From Streptomyces spororaveus (GTDB taxonomy: Bacteria > Actinomycetota > Actinomycetes > Streptomycetales > Streptomycetaceae), in NCBI RefSeq assembly GCF_016755875.1, contig NZ_BNED01000005.1, positions 5,160,001 to 5,224,000 on the forward strand: a stretch of DNA of 64,000 bases, read 5' to 3'. Under the pieces are notes generated by a model. It had not been told where the DNA came from, searched no databases, and saw only the letters and a program-made list of their open reading frames with translations. This document shows, piece after piece, positions 10,429 to 18,264 of this stretch. A program made the position numbers and the translations under genes. How positions within the stretch are numbered: the first letter of the stretch is position 1; the number at the start of each line of letters is the position of its first letter.

Positions 10429-11007
10429 CTACTCGGCTGGGGTGAGGTCGACGGAGCGTACGCCGAAGTGGGCGAGGAGTGCGTCGCAGGAGCGGCAGGG
10501 CGGTGCGTAGCTGCCGTGGAGGGGGTCGCCGTCCTCCCGGATGTGCCGGGCGGTGATCTTCGCGTGTTTGAGGGAGCGGCGGGCCTCGCTCGGTGAGAGG
10601 GGCTTGCGGGAGGCGCGTCGGGAGCGGGCTCCTTCGACGCCGGCGAGATGGCGGGAGAGCAGGATCGCCTCCGGGCACCGGCCGGTGAAACGTTCGCGCT
10701 GGCCGCTGGTGAGGGTGTCGAGGAAGTCCTGGACGAGCGGGTGGAGCGCGGGTGGCTGGTCGGCTTTGCCGGCGGTGCCGGTGAGGGTTTCGCCGCGTAC
10801 GGAGAGGGCGGCGGCGACGGTGGGGAGGATGCCGTCGCGGCGGAAGCGCAGGACGGGCACGGCGGGGCGGCCGTCGGTGCTGCTCCAGCGCAGGCGGGGG
10901 TCGCCGGCGGGGCCGGTGGCTTCGCCGGCCGGGCCCGCGGCGCCCGGTGCGCCTGGTGCGTCCGGCGCGGTGTCGCCGGATTCTGTGCGTGTTGCCGTGT
11001 TGTGCAT
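10429..11007 (-). CDS. YwqJ-type nucleic-acid/nucleotide deaminase
   Basis: 192 residues. After a Gly/Ala/Pro-rich linker (about 10-38) the C-terminal half has the deaminase signatures of the YwqJ family: TGRCPEAILLSRHL with a Cys-Pro-Glu motif, and GSYAPPCRSCDALLAHFGV with the PCxxC zinc ligands. Such domains are usually toxin tips in polymorphic systems and deaminate bases in RNA, DNA or nucleotides. Here the domain is not attached to a secretion domain and there is no signal peptide. It is directly followed by the SUKH-3 gene. ATG 11007 has GGAGGG 11 nt upstream; an alternative GTG start 16 codons earlier lacks a good ribosome-binding site. Confidence 0.72.
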   Translation of the reverse strand: MHNTATRTESGDTAPDAPGAPGAAGPAGEATGPAGDPRLRWSSTDGRPAVPVLRFRRDGILPTVAAALSVRGETLTGTAGKADQPPALHPLVQDFLDTLTSGQRERFTGRCPEAILLSRHLAGVEGARSRRASRKPLSPSEARRSLKHAKITARHIREDGDPLHGSYAPPCRSCDALLAHFGVRSVDLTPAE

Positions 11008-11111
11008 GGTCGCGCTTTCCCTCCCGTGGCGGCGGTGGTGACCGCTGTCGCTCACGCCCCCGTGCTGCGGGGACAGCCTGTCAAATGTCTCCTGTCATAC
11101 GGAAGCGGGGT

Positions 11112-11121
11112 CGAATATTCG
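11112..11121. promoter_or_regulatory. AT-rich palindrome in the divergent toxin-locus promoter region
   Basis: CGAATATTCG, a perfect 10-bp palindrome, lies in a local AT-rich patch (about 11085-11135) between the divergently read deaminase gene and HNH-SUKH gene. In so GC-rich a genome this marks the likely shared control region. A TAGGCT -10 candidate for the rightward gene lies at 11195-11200. Confidence 0.4.
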
Positions 11122-11237
11122 TATCAATTCGGATGTTCCTGGCCCTCGGGCGGGTGCGCCGGTCGGGTGCGGGTGAGGCTCTTGCCCCAGCGCATAGGCT
11201 GTGGTGAACCAGCCAGATCCAGCAGGGGGCTACCGCC

Positions 11238-12233
11238 ATGACGACAGGTCGGCTCGGGCAGCAGGCCGCGCCACCCAACGCCGCTTACTCGGGGCAGGTC
11301 GTGCACTTCCCGGACCCGGTCCGGGCTGCTCGGCATCCTCACGGGGTGCGGATGGACGGCAATGGGCATCCGGACTTCTCCGCGTACGCGCGCGCGGCCG
11401 TGGAGATCGCCGAGCCGCCGGAGGGCTTCGGCGTGGACGAGTTGCGCCTCACGGACTGCGTGTCCGCGAACGCGGCGATGAAGGCCGCCGGGCACGAGCT
11501 CTGGGACACGGTCGGGCCGGTGGCGACCCCGCACGGCTGGACCTGGCACCACGTGGCCGGTTCGCGGCGGATGGAGCTGGTGCCGGTCGAGGTGAAGGCG
11601 CTGCTGCGGCACCACGCGGGCCTGGCGACGGCTCCGGTGGACCACGACAAGCGCGGGACGCGGCCGTTGCAGGAGGTGCGCCCGGCGCACATGGGGCTGC
11701 CGAAGTCGGTGGTGTCGGTCTCCGAGGAGCAGGTGCAGGGCGTCGAGGAGGATCTCGGCTACCGGCTGCCGGAGGCGTACCGCTCGTTCCTGAAGGCCGC
11801 GGGCGGCTGCGCGCCGGTGGGCGCGGGGCTGGACGTGGACCTCGGTCTGCTGGTGGACCAGCCGTTCTTCACGGTGCGTGAGGAGGCGGCGGTCAACGAC
11901 CTGGTGTACGTCAACAAGTGTCTGCGGGACCACCTGACGAAGGACTACCTGTGTGTGGCCTTCGTTCAGGGCGGGCTGCTCGCGCTGAAGGTCAAGGGTG
12001 AGGGCATCGGCTCGGTGTGGTTCTCCCCGTACGACGATGCCCGTGACCGGGACGGCTGGTCGGTCCAGGAGCGCGTGGAGCGGTTGTTGCTGCCGTGCGG
12101 TGCTGATTTCGACGCCTTTCTCGAGCGGCTGGCCGGGAACCCGCCGGAGCTGGAGACGGTGGCCGGTCTGATGGTGGACGGCGGATTCGCACGTTCGGTT
12201 CCGGTGTCGGGTTCGGCACCGGTGGAGGGGTGA
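11238..12233 (+). CDS. WHH/HNH-superfamily nuclease domain fused to a SUKH (SMI1/KNR4) immunity domain
   Basis: 331 residues with two modules. The first (about 40-130) has an HNH/Endo VII-type toxin core: DGNGHPDFSAYA, then GWTWHHV (His104, His105), RMELVPVEV and LRHHAG (His125, His126), the WHH/GHH pattern of polymorphic nuclease toxins. The second (about 160-295) is a SMI1/KNR4 (SUKH) domain: VSEEQVQGVEEDLGYRLPEAYRSF, AAGGCAPV, VWFSPYDD. A nuclease and its usual type of antidote in one chain suggests a self-restrained enzyme or a regulator derived from such a pair. ATG has AGGGGG upstream. Its stop overlaps the ribosome-binding site of the next gene, so both are one operon. Confidence 0.72.
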   Translation: MTTGRLGQQAAPPNAAYSGQVVHFPDPVRAARHPHGVRMDGNGHPDFSAYARAAVEIAEPPEGFGVDELRLTDCVSANAAMKAAGHELWDTVGPVATPHGWTWHHVAGSRRMELVPVEVKALLRHHAGLATAPVDHDKRGTRPLQEVRPAHMGLPKSVVSVSEEQVQGVEEDLGYRLPEAYRSFLKAAGGCAPVGAGLDVDLGLLVDQPFFTVREEAAVNDLVYVNKCLRDHLTKDYLCVAFVQGGLLALKVKGEGIGSVWFSPYDDARDRDGWSVQERVERLLLPCGADFDAFLERLAGNPPELETVAGLMVDGGFARSVPVSGSAPVEG

Positions 12234-12240
12234 GCGCGCG

Positions 12241-14805
12241 ATGGTGACCTTTGCGCAGGCGCAGGAGCGCGCCGAGGAGTGGATCAACGGGGACGTGCCC
12301 GCGTACCAGCACCGGGAGGTGCGCGTACGGGAGTTCGGGCTCGGGTTCGTGGTGTGGGCGGAGGACCGCGCGGCCGGTCCGGTGTCCGGTGGTGGGCGGC
12401 AGCGGCTGGTCATCGCGCGGGACAGCGGGGAGGTGACGCTGTGGCCGGGGCTGCCGGTGGGTGAGGTGATCCGCCGGTACGAGGAGGAGTACGGGGCCGT
12501 GGCCGCGGCCGTTTCGGAGGCTTCGGTTCCGCCGCCGCGGATCGACTCGGAGCAGACGTCGTTCATGCTCAGCCCGCCGGAGTGGCTGCAGGAGGCCGCG
12601 GACCGGGCGGGGATCGCGCCGAGGTCGACGCCCGCACCGGCTCCGGCCGCACCGGCCGATGTCACGCCCGTCGCCTCGTCCTCGTCCGAGCCCGCGCCGG
12701 CTCCCGCTCCGGCTCCGGCCGAGGCCGTGCCGCTGCGGCGCGGGGGTGAGATCCCGTACGAGCCCACGGCCAACGACGGTGTTCCCGCGTCGACCCCGAC
12801 CCCGCCCCCGGCTCCGGCCGCGGCCGCCGTGCCGATCGGTGCCACGCCCTGGGCGGGCACCGATGTGAACTCCGGTACGGACGACGCGTCCGTACCGCTG
12901 CCCGCGACCGTGTTCGCGCCGCCGCTGTCCGGGTCGGACCTGGAGGACGCGCCGTCGTCCGGGGTGGCCCCGGAGGCGAAGACCACGCTGATGCCGGGCG
13001 GCAGCCAGCTGCCGAGGACCGCGATCGTGCCCGCACTGGGCTCGCCGGGCGGTCCTGCGGGCGGTGCGGGGGCGAGTGACATCGCCGACGCGCCGACCAG
13101 CAAGGCCCAGGTCTCCCGGCCGGGCGGCTCCGGCCCGGGTGCGGGCCGGCCGTCGACGCCGCCCGGTCCGCCGGGGGCTCCGGGGGCTCCTGGGTCGCTG
13201 GGTGGTGGGCTCGACCATGCCGCGACGATGCTGGCGGGTCCGGCCGTCACGGGTCAGCCGCCCGCGCCTCCGGGTCCGCCCGGTGCTCCGGGTGCGCCGC
13301 AGCCTCCCGGGCCTCCTGGTCCGCCGGGGGCTCCGGGGGCTCCTGGGTCGCTGGGTCGTGGGCTCGACCATGCCGCGACGATGCTGGCGGGTCCGGCCGT
13401 CACGGGTCAGCCGCCCGCGCCTCCGGGTCCGCCCGGTGCTCCGGGTGCGCCGCAGCCTCCCGGGCCTCCTGGTCCGCCGGGGGCTCCTGGGTCGCTGGGT
13501 CGTGGGCTCGACCATGCCGCGACGATGCTGGCCGGTCCGGCCGTCACGGGTCAGCCGCCCGCGCCTCCCGGTCCGCCCGGCGCCCCGGGTGCTCCGGGTG
13601 CTCCGGGTGCGCCCGGTGGCGGGGCCCATCACGCCGCCACCATGCTCGCGGGTCCCGGCGTACCGCAGCCGCCCGGCGCGCCCGGTGCCCCCGGCGGCGG
13701 GCTCGACCATGCCGCCACGATGCTGGCCGGTCCCGCCATGGGCGCGCCGGTGGGACCGCCCGGGCCGCCGCCCGGTGCGCCCGTTCCCCCCGGTGCCCCC
13801 GGAGGGCAGCCGCCGGTCCCGACCGGTGCGCCCACCGTCGGCCCCGGCTACCAGGCCGTGCTCCGGTACCGCGCGCCCGACGGCTCCGAGCAGCAGCTCA
13901 TCCGCCGCTCGGCGCCCGGTACCCCGCACCCGGAGTGGCAGATCCTCTACGAGCTGCGCGCCATGAACGTGCCGCCGCAGCAGGTGCTGGAGCTGCACAC
14001 CGAGCTGGAGTCCTGTGAGCTGCCCGGCGGTTACTGCGCCCGGATGATCCGGGAGACCTGGCCGCAGGTGCGGATCACGAGCGTGGCCCCGTACGGCAAG
14101 GACCACGCGGGCCGTCAGCAGGGCATGCGGCATCTGCTCACCCACCAGGGGGAGCTGCACCAGGTGGCGGACGGTCCGGCGCGCCCCGCGCCGGTGCGCG
14201 CGCCGCTGCCGCAGGTTCCGCTGCAGCCGGCGATCCCGCTGGAGGCCATCGGGCAGGAGCTGGCGGCGGCGTTCGGTCCGCAGGGCGTGTTCCGTTTCGA
14301 CCAGCGGGCGGTGTCCCGTCAGGGTGTGCCGGAGATCGTGGCGCAGACGCTGATGTGGGCGGGCCTGCCCGTCGATTTCGGGCCGTTCTTCTGGGCGCAG
14401 GCGGTGCCGGGGCAGCCGGTGCCGACACTGGCCGAGCTGGCGGCGCAGCGGCAGGTGCAGCCGGCGACGGACGCGGGCTCGTACCTCGTGATCGGCAGCG
14501 ATTTCGGCAAGGCGCTGTGTGTGCAGTACGGGACCGCGAACATCGTGGCGGTGCCGGTGGAAGGCGGGCCGGGTGGTGCTCCCGTACCGCCGCAGTTCGT
14601 GAACTCGAGCCTGCCGCAGTTCGTGCGCTCGATGGCGATGCTGGGCCACATGTGGCGGCTGCGCCAGCATCTGACGCCCGAGCAGGCGGGGCGCTGGACG
14701 GTCGACTTCCAGTCGAATCTGGCGGGGCTCGACAGTGCGGCGCTGTCCTCGCCGGAGAGCTGGTGGTCGGTGCTGCTGGAGCAGATGTGGGACGGACTGC
14801 TCTGA
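12241..14805 (+). CDS. Multidomain protein: immunity-35/YrhB-like N-terminus, collagen-like repeats, nucleic-acid deaminase, SUKH-4
   Basis: 854 residues. About 1-85 resembles small immunity folds of the Imm35/YrhB type (weakest call). About 100-300 is low-complexity Pro/Ala. About 300-530 is collagen-like Gly-Pro-Pro/Gly-Ala-Pro sequence carrying five copies of HAATMLAGP. About 536-640 is a deaminase with HPEW (His563, Glu565) and CELPGGYC (Cys592, Cys599), the H-x-E and Cys-x6-Cys zinc/catalytic pattern of the DddA/XOO_2897-like superfamily. About 660-854 matches SUKH-4 (TLMWAGLPVDFGPFF, QHLTPEQAGRW). No signal peptide. The GGAGGGG ribosome-binding site overlaps the preceding stop. Whether the deaminase is active or silenced by its attached SUKH domain is unknown. 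Confidence 0.72.
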   Translation: MVTFAQAQERAEEWINGDVPAYQHREVRVREFGLGFVVWAEDRAAGPVSGGGRQRLVIARDSGEVTLWPGLPVGEVIRRYEEEYGAVAAAVSEASVPPPRIDSEQTSFMLSPPEWLQEAADRAGIAPRSTPAPAPAAPADVTPVASSSSEPAPAPAPAPAEAVPLRRGGEIPYEPTANDGVPASTPTPPPAPAAAAVPIGATPWAGTDVNSGTDDASVPLPATVFAPPLSGSDLEDAPSSGVAPEAKTTLMPGGSQLPRTAIVPALGSPGGPAGGAGASDIADAPTSKAQVSRPGGSGPGAGRPSTPPGPPGAPGAPGSLGGGLDHAATMLAGPAVTGQPPAPPGPPGAPGAPQPPGPPGPPGAPGAPGSLGRGLDHAATMLAGPAVTGQPPAPPGPPGAPGAPQPPGPPGPPGAPGSLGRGLDHAATMLAGPAVTGQPPAPPGPPGAPGAPGAPGAPGGGAHHAATMLAGPGVPQPPGAPGAPGGGLDHAATMLAGPAMGAPVGPPGPPPGAPVPPGAPGGQPPVPTGAPTVGPGYQAVLRYRAPDGSEQQLIRRSAPGTPHPEWQILYELRAMNVPPQQVLELHTELESCELPGGYCARMIRETWPQVRITSVAPYGKDHAGRQQGMRHLLTHQGELHQVADGPARPAPVRAPLPQVPLQPAIPLEAIGQELAAAFGPQGVFRFDQRAVSRQGVPEIVAQTLMWAGLPVDFGPFFWAQAVPGQPVPTLAELAAQRQVQPATDAGSYLVIGSDFGKALCVQYGTANIVAVPVEGGPGGAPVPPQFVNSSLPQFVRSMAMLGHMWRLRQHLTPEQAGRWTVDFQSNLAGLDSAALSSPESWWSVLLEQMWDGLL
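13209..13735 (+). repeat. In-frame 153/144-bp tandem repeats encoding collagen-like segments
   Basis: The motif GCTCGACCATGCCGCGACG begins at 13209, 13362 and 13506, with a related copy at 13701 and a diverged one near 13623 (HHAATMLAGP). The first two units are almost identical over 153 bp; the next is 144 bp because three Gly-Ala-Pro codons are missing. All changes keep the frame. Such repeats can expand or contract by recombination. Confidence 0.85.
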
Positions 14806-14825
14806 TCGGCTGATCATGTGATCGA

Positions 14826-14876
14826 CCGGATGGCCGGGTCGGGACCCTCGAACAGGGTCTCGGCCCGGCCATTCCG
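14826..14876. terminator. Terminator after the deaminase-SUKH-4 gene
   Basis: A long imperfect stem: CCGGATGGCCGGGTCGGGACC pairs with the segment ending at 14876 around loop CGAAC, with three small mismatches. It lies 20 nt after the stop and before the coiled-coil gene. Confidence 0.75.
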
Positions 14877-14936
14877 GCTTCTGGGATCAAATGGCGCATC
14901 CTTGACGGGAATCCCCGCGAGAGAGGCGCATCCAGG

Positions 14937-15809
14937 ATGAGTGCACCCATTGCGACCGTGCGCGGTCGTGGCTACCGCATGGAAGAGGTCGACCGGTACC
15001 TCGCCCGGCTCTCGGGGAGCCGGGACGAGGCCTGGGAACGGGTGGCACGGCTGACCGTCCTGGCCAAGCAGATGGAGGCGGAGGCGGCGCGGCTGCGGGA
15101 GGCGGTGTCCGCGCTGGCACCGCAGACGTACGACGAGCTGAGCGAGCGGGCCCGGCGGATCCTGCTGCTGGCGGAGGAGGAGGCGGACGCCGTACGGGCG
15201 GACGCGCGGGTGGACGCCTCGGCGACGCTGGGCGCGGCCGAGGCGCGCGCCGACCGGGCGGCGGAACTCGCACGGGGCGACGCGGAGGCGGTGCGCGAGC
15301 AGACCGAGGTCCGGGCCCGGCAGGGGCTGCTGCGGGCCCAGCGCGAGGCGGACGCCGTACGGGCGGGGGCGCGGGAGGACGCGACGGCGTGGCGGACGCA
15401 GGCGGCGGCCGCGCTGGCCCAGACGCGGCGCCGGGTGGAGGCGGAGCGGGCGGAGCGCGAGCAGGAGCAGGCGGAGCGCCGGGAGGCGCAGGAGCGGGAA
15501 CTGGCGGCGCGGGAGGCGGATCTGGAGGCGCGCCACGCGGAGCTGGAGCGGTACGCCGAGGCCCGCCTGGCCGAGGCCCGGCGGGATTTCGCCGAGGCGG
15601 AGGAGTCGGCACGGCACGGACAGGAGGACGCGGAGGCGCGGGCCGCCGAGCTGGTCGCGGAGGCCCGGGTGGCGGAGGAGCGGACCGGGCGCGAGACGCG
15701 GGGGATCCTGCGGGAGCACGGGGAGGCGGCGGAGGAGATGCGGGCGCACATGAACCACGTCCGCTCCAGCCTGGCGGCCCTGACGGGCCGGGCCCCGGCG
15801 GAAGGCTAG
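14937..15809 (+). CDS. DivIVA-like coiled-coil protein (cellulose-binding/FilP-type annotation)
   Basis: 290 residues. The N-terminus TVRGRGYRMEEVDRYLARL matches the DivIVA N-terminal membrane-targeting pattern (a Gly-Tyr followed by xxxEVDxfL). About 40-275 is almost continuous Ala/Arg/Glu heptad coiled coil, with a 51-residue-like periodicity in places. In Streptomyces such proteins (DivIVA, Scy, FilP relatives) organise the hyphal tip and cell-wall growth; relatives are often annotated as cellulose-binding. No transmembrane segment. The start ATG lies just after the terminator of the toxin-like operon, so it is probably transcribed separately. Cellular role is inferred from architecture only. 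Confidence 0.7.
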   Translation: MSAPIATVRGRGYRMEEVDRYLARLSGSRDEAWERVARLTVLAKQMEAEAARLREAVSALAPQTYDELSERARRILLLAEEEADAVRADARVDASATLGAAEARADRAAELARGDAEAVREQTEVRARQGLLRAQREADAVRAGAREDATAWRTQAAAALAQTRRRVEAERAEREQEQAERREAQERELAAREADLEARHAELERYAEARLAEARRDFAEAEESARHGQEDAEARAAELVAEARVAEERTGRETRGILREHGEAAEEMRAHMNHVRSSLAALTGRAPAEG

Positions 15810-15860
15810 GCCGTCCCGTTCGGACGGGCCGTGATCTCAGGACCGTCCGGACGGGACGGC
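15810..15860. terminator. Bidirectional terminator overlapping the hydrolase 3' end
   Basis: An 18-bp stem, 15810-15827 with 15843-15860, with one G-U-type mismatch and a 15-nt loop. The left arm begins at the base after the coiled-coil gene stop; the right arm lies inside the last codons of the opposing hydrolase gene. Confidence 0.8.
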
Positions 15861-16739
15861 TCGGACGCGGGCGTCGAGGAAGTCCTCGATCAGCGGGGCG
15901 ATCTGCGGGAGGTGGGTCTCCAGGGCGAAGTGGCCCGCGCCCTCGAAGATGTGCACCTCGGCTTCCGGGGCGTCGCGGAGGTAGGCCTTCGCGCCCGCCG
16001 GGGTGAAGAAGGGGTCGCCGGCGCCCCACACGACCAGCACCGGGATCCGGGCGGCGCGCAGCCAGGCCTGCCAGGCGGGGTAGTGGGCGAAGTTCGAGGC
16101 GTAGTCGAAGGCGAGGTCGGCCTGGGCGTCGGCGCGGCCCGGCAGGCCGAGGTGGCGCAGGTCCAGGATCCAGCTGTCGGGGGAGAGGAGGCCGGTGTCG
16201 GCGACGCCGGTCTCGTACTGGAAGCGGGTTCCCTCCAGGGTGAAGAGCCCCCGGACGCGTTCCTCGTCGCCGGGGACCTCGCGCCGGAGTCCGGCGAACT
16301 CGCGGGCCGCGTCGGAGAGGCCCTCCTCGTAGGCGTTGCCGTTCTGGACGATCAGGCCGGTCACCCGCTCCGGCCGGCGGGTGGCGAGCCGCAGTCCGAC
16401 CGGGGCGCCGAAGTCGAAGACGTACAGGGCGAAGCGGTCCAGCCCGAGGACGTCGGTGAAGCCCTCCACGATGTCGGCGAGCCGGTCGAAGGTGTACGTG
16501 AACCCGGCCGGGGCCTCGGTGTGGCCGAAGCCGGGGTAGTCGGGGGCGATCAGGCGGTACGGGGTGTCGCCGAGGGCGTCCATCAGGCGGGCGAACTGGT
16601 GCGAAGCGGTGGGGAAGCCGTGCAGGAGCAGCAGGACGGGGCCGTCGGCGGGGCCGCTCTCGCGGTAGGCGACGCGGACCCCGTCCACGTCGGCGGTGCG
16701 GTGCCGGATGGTGGGAACGGTGCGGCGAACAGTCGTCAT
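15837..16739 (-). CDS. Alpha/beta-fold hydrolase, epoxide-hydrolase / haloalkane-dehalogenase type
   Basis: 300 residues. Oxyanion motif HGFPTASHQF at about 42. The nucleophile elbow is YVFDFGAPVG, where the nucleophile is Asp rather than Ser, as in epoxide hydrolases and haloalkane dehalogenases. The acid is Asp in GAGDPFFTP and the base His in GAGHFALE. Substrate cannot be told from sequence. ATG 16739 has AGGAGG 6 nt upstream; an overlapping GTG one codon earlier is too close to it. Its promoter (TTGACC, 17 bp, AAGACT) is overlapped by CATTAG/CTAATG sites shared with the divergent CGNR regulator, so it is probably controlled by that regulator. Confidence 0.85.
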   Translation of the reverse strand: MTTVRRTVPTIRHRTADVDGVRVAYRESGPADGPVLLLLHGFPTASHQFARLMDALGDTPYRLIAPDYPGFGHTEAPAGFTYTFDRLADIVEGFTDVLGLDRFALYVFDFGAPVGLRLATRRPERVTGLIVQNGNAYEEGLSDAAREFAGLRREVPGDEERVRGLFTLEGTRFQYETGVADTGLLSPDSWILDLRHLGLPGRADAQADLAFDYASNFAHYPAWQAWLRAARIPVLVVWGAGDPFFTPAGAKAYLRDAPEAEVHIFEGAGHFALETHLPQIAPLIEDFLDARVRAVPSGRS

Positions 16740-16764
16740 CACATGCCTCCTGCGTTCTTGTTTC

Positions 16765-16816
16765 CATTAGTCTTGCCTGTGATCGCTAATGGGTCAAGGG
16801 ATTGTCGTAGCATTAG
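16765..16816. promoter_or_regulatory. Shared divergent promoter with CATTAG operator half-sites
   Basis: Leftward hydrolase promoter: TTGACC at 16792-16797 and AAGACT at 16769-16774 on the minus strand, spacer 17. CATTAG at 16765-16770 overlaps that -10, and CTAATG at 16786-16791 abuts the -35, together an inverted repeat with a 15-bp centre. A third CATTAG (16811-16816) overlaps the rightward -10 TAGCAT (16808-16813), which ends 7 nt before the GTG of the CGNR gene. Confidence 0.6.
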
Positions 16817-16820
16817 TCGG

Positions 16821-17381
16821 GTGACAGTGACCTTCCCGCTCACCGGTGAGCCCCTCGCACTGGACCTCCTCAACACCGAGGCCGCCACGGGCGACCTCGT
16901 CGCCGACCCGGCGGCGCTCACGGCCTGGCTGGCCGCGCAGGCCGGACGGCTGACCCCCGTCGACTCCGTGGGTGAGGCCGAGGTAGCCGCCGTCCGGGCC
17001 GTACGGGAGGCCGCGCGCCCGGCGCTCGACGCCGTGCGGCGCGGTGAGCGGCCCCCGGCCGCGGCGCTGCGCGCGCTGAACGAGGCCCTGGCCGCGGCGC
17101 CCTCGCACCGCGTGCTGGCCTGGGCGGAGGAGGGCGGGATCACCGCCGCCGCGCACCGGCCGGCGGACCCGGCCCGGAGGCTCGCGGCGGAGCTGGCCGA
17201 GGCGGTCGCGGAACTGCTGACGGACCCCCGGGCGGGGCAGGTGCGCGAGTGCGAGGCGCACGACTGCGTCCTGCTCTTCCTGCCGGCGCACCCCCGACGC
17301 CGCTGGTGTGTGGCGTCGGTCTGCGGCAACCGCGCCCGGGTGGCCCGCTACTACGCCCGCCACAAGGGCGATACGGACTGA
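16821..17381 (+). CDS. CGNR zinc-finger (ABATE-domain) transcriptional regulator
   Basis: 186 residues. The N-terminal ABATE domain begins FPLTGEPLALDLLNTE, the family signature. The C-terminal CGNR zinc finger has CEAHDC, then RRWCVASVCGNRARVARYYARH, supplying four Cys and the Cys-Gly-Asn-Arg motif thought to bind DNA. The GTG at 16821 starts the canonical N-terminus and has a -10-like TAGCAT 7 nt upstream, so the message is probably leaderless; a second GTG two codons later is possible. Divergent from the hydrolase and likely its regulator as well as its own. Ends 13 nt from the opposing membrane-protein gene. Confidence 0.88.
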   Translation: MTVTFPLTGEPLALDLLNTEAATGDLVADPAALTAWLAAQAGRLTPVDSVGEAEVAAVRAVREAARPALDAVRRGERPPAAALRALNEALAAAPSHRVLAWAEEGGITAAAHRPADPARRLAAELAEAVAELLTDPRAGQVRECEAHDCVLLFLPAHPRRRWCVASVCGNRARVARYYARHKGDTD

Positions 17382-17394
17382 GGCCGTGTGCCGG

Positions 17395-18264
17395 TCAGCC
17401 CGCCGGCCGCTGCTGGGCCGGGACGGCGGGCTTCGTCGGGGACTCGTAGCGGTACGGGTCGCTCCGCAGGCCGCGTGCCGTGACGACCACGGTGAACGGG
17501 GGTGTCCCCGGAGCCGGGAGGGTGGCCGTGAGGGCGCCCGTCAGGGGGTCGGTCAGGGTCGGCAGGGGGACGTCGTCGACGGTGAGGAGGGCGGGCGGGC
17601 CTGCGGGGTCCGGCGCGAAGCCGCCGCCCTCGACCGTCAGGCGCTCGCCCTCCAGCGTGACGTGCGTGATCACCGGGTTGGCGCGGACGGCCATCTTGTT
17701 GACCAGGTACGCGCCCGCCGGGGCGCCCGTCAGGGCCCACATTTCGGCGGGCAGGCGCGGCAGTCCGCCGCCCACGTCCGCGAGGAAGAACAGCACCACG
17801 TACAGCATGGTGACCGCGCTGAGGGTGACGTACTGGAGGTCCACGAGGTCGGTGCGCCCGCTGTCGTTCGCGATCAGCTCCCGCAGCGGCCGCCGCCCCG
17901 ACGCCGTCGGCTTCGCGGCGGGCTTGGCCATGCTGCCGTGCTCCACCCGCAGGCCGACCACGGCCTTCGCGGCGATCAGGGCCACGTACGGGCCGCCGAG
18001 CAGCGGCAGGTACACCGTGGTCAGGGTGGACAGCGGGCCGTCGGTGCCCCGGAAGTACGCGATGCCGCCGCCCGCGGTGAGCCCGTAGCCGAGGATCGCC
18101 AGCAGCAGCCAGACCAGGACCACGGTCCAGGCGAGGGCGAGCGCCGTCGAGGTGGAGAGGCGGCCGTCGCGCCCGGTGACGAAGCCCGGGCTGCGGCGGA
18201 GCCGCAGGCAGATCGGGCCGGCCAGGGCGGCCAGTAACGCGAGTGCGCAGAGTGCGGATGCCAT
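17395..18264 (-). CDS. Conserved membrane protein with a TTA codon (bldA-dependent candidate)
   Basis: 289 residues, not assigned to a named family. Four or five hydrophobic segments: residues 2-20, about 42-62, about 82-104, about 148-170 and possibly 172-192. The C-terminal about 85 residues are extramembrane and beta-rich (VTLEGERLTVEGGGF, then TATLPAPGTPPFTVVV), reminiscent of IPT/TIG-like folds. Codon 10 is TTA (bases 18235-18237, minus strand), read in Streptomyces only by the bldA tRNA, which lies in this window at 54559. Translation should therefore be delayed to the developmental or late-growth stage. The ATG is preceded by GGGGGGAC. Function unknown. Confidence 0.75.
   Translation of the reverse strand: MASALCALALLAALAGPICLRLRRSPGFVTGRDGRLSTSTALALAWTVVLVWLLLAILGYGLTAGGGIAYFRGTDGPLSTLTTVYLPLLGGPYVALIAAKAVVGLRVEHGSMAKPAAKPTASGRRPLRELIANDSGRTDLVDLQYVTLSAVTMLYVVLFFLADVGGGLPRLPAEMWALTGAPAGAYLVNKMAVRANPVITHVTLEGERLTVEGGGFAPDPAGPPALLTVDDVPLPTLTDPLTGALTATLPAPGTPPFTVVVTARGLRSDPYRYESPTKPAVPAQQRPAG

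Noticed and set aside
11124..13250. Long minus-strand frame opposite the HNH-SUKH and collagen-like genes
   Set aside because: Low-complexity antisense of the Pro/Ala repeat; no start signal and no domain.
13209..13735. Regular repeats as a possible CRISPR array
   Set aside because: Units are 144-153 bp, contiguous, in frame and encode Gly-X-Pro; no spacers or cas genes.
11992..14817. 941-residue Arg/Thr/Gly-rich minus-strand frame
   Set aside because: Antisense of the tandem collagen-like repeat; the repetition comes from the sense gene.
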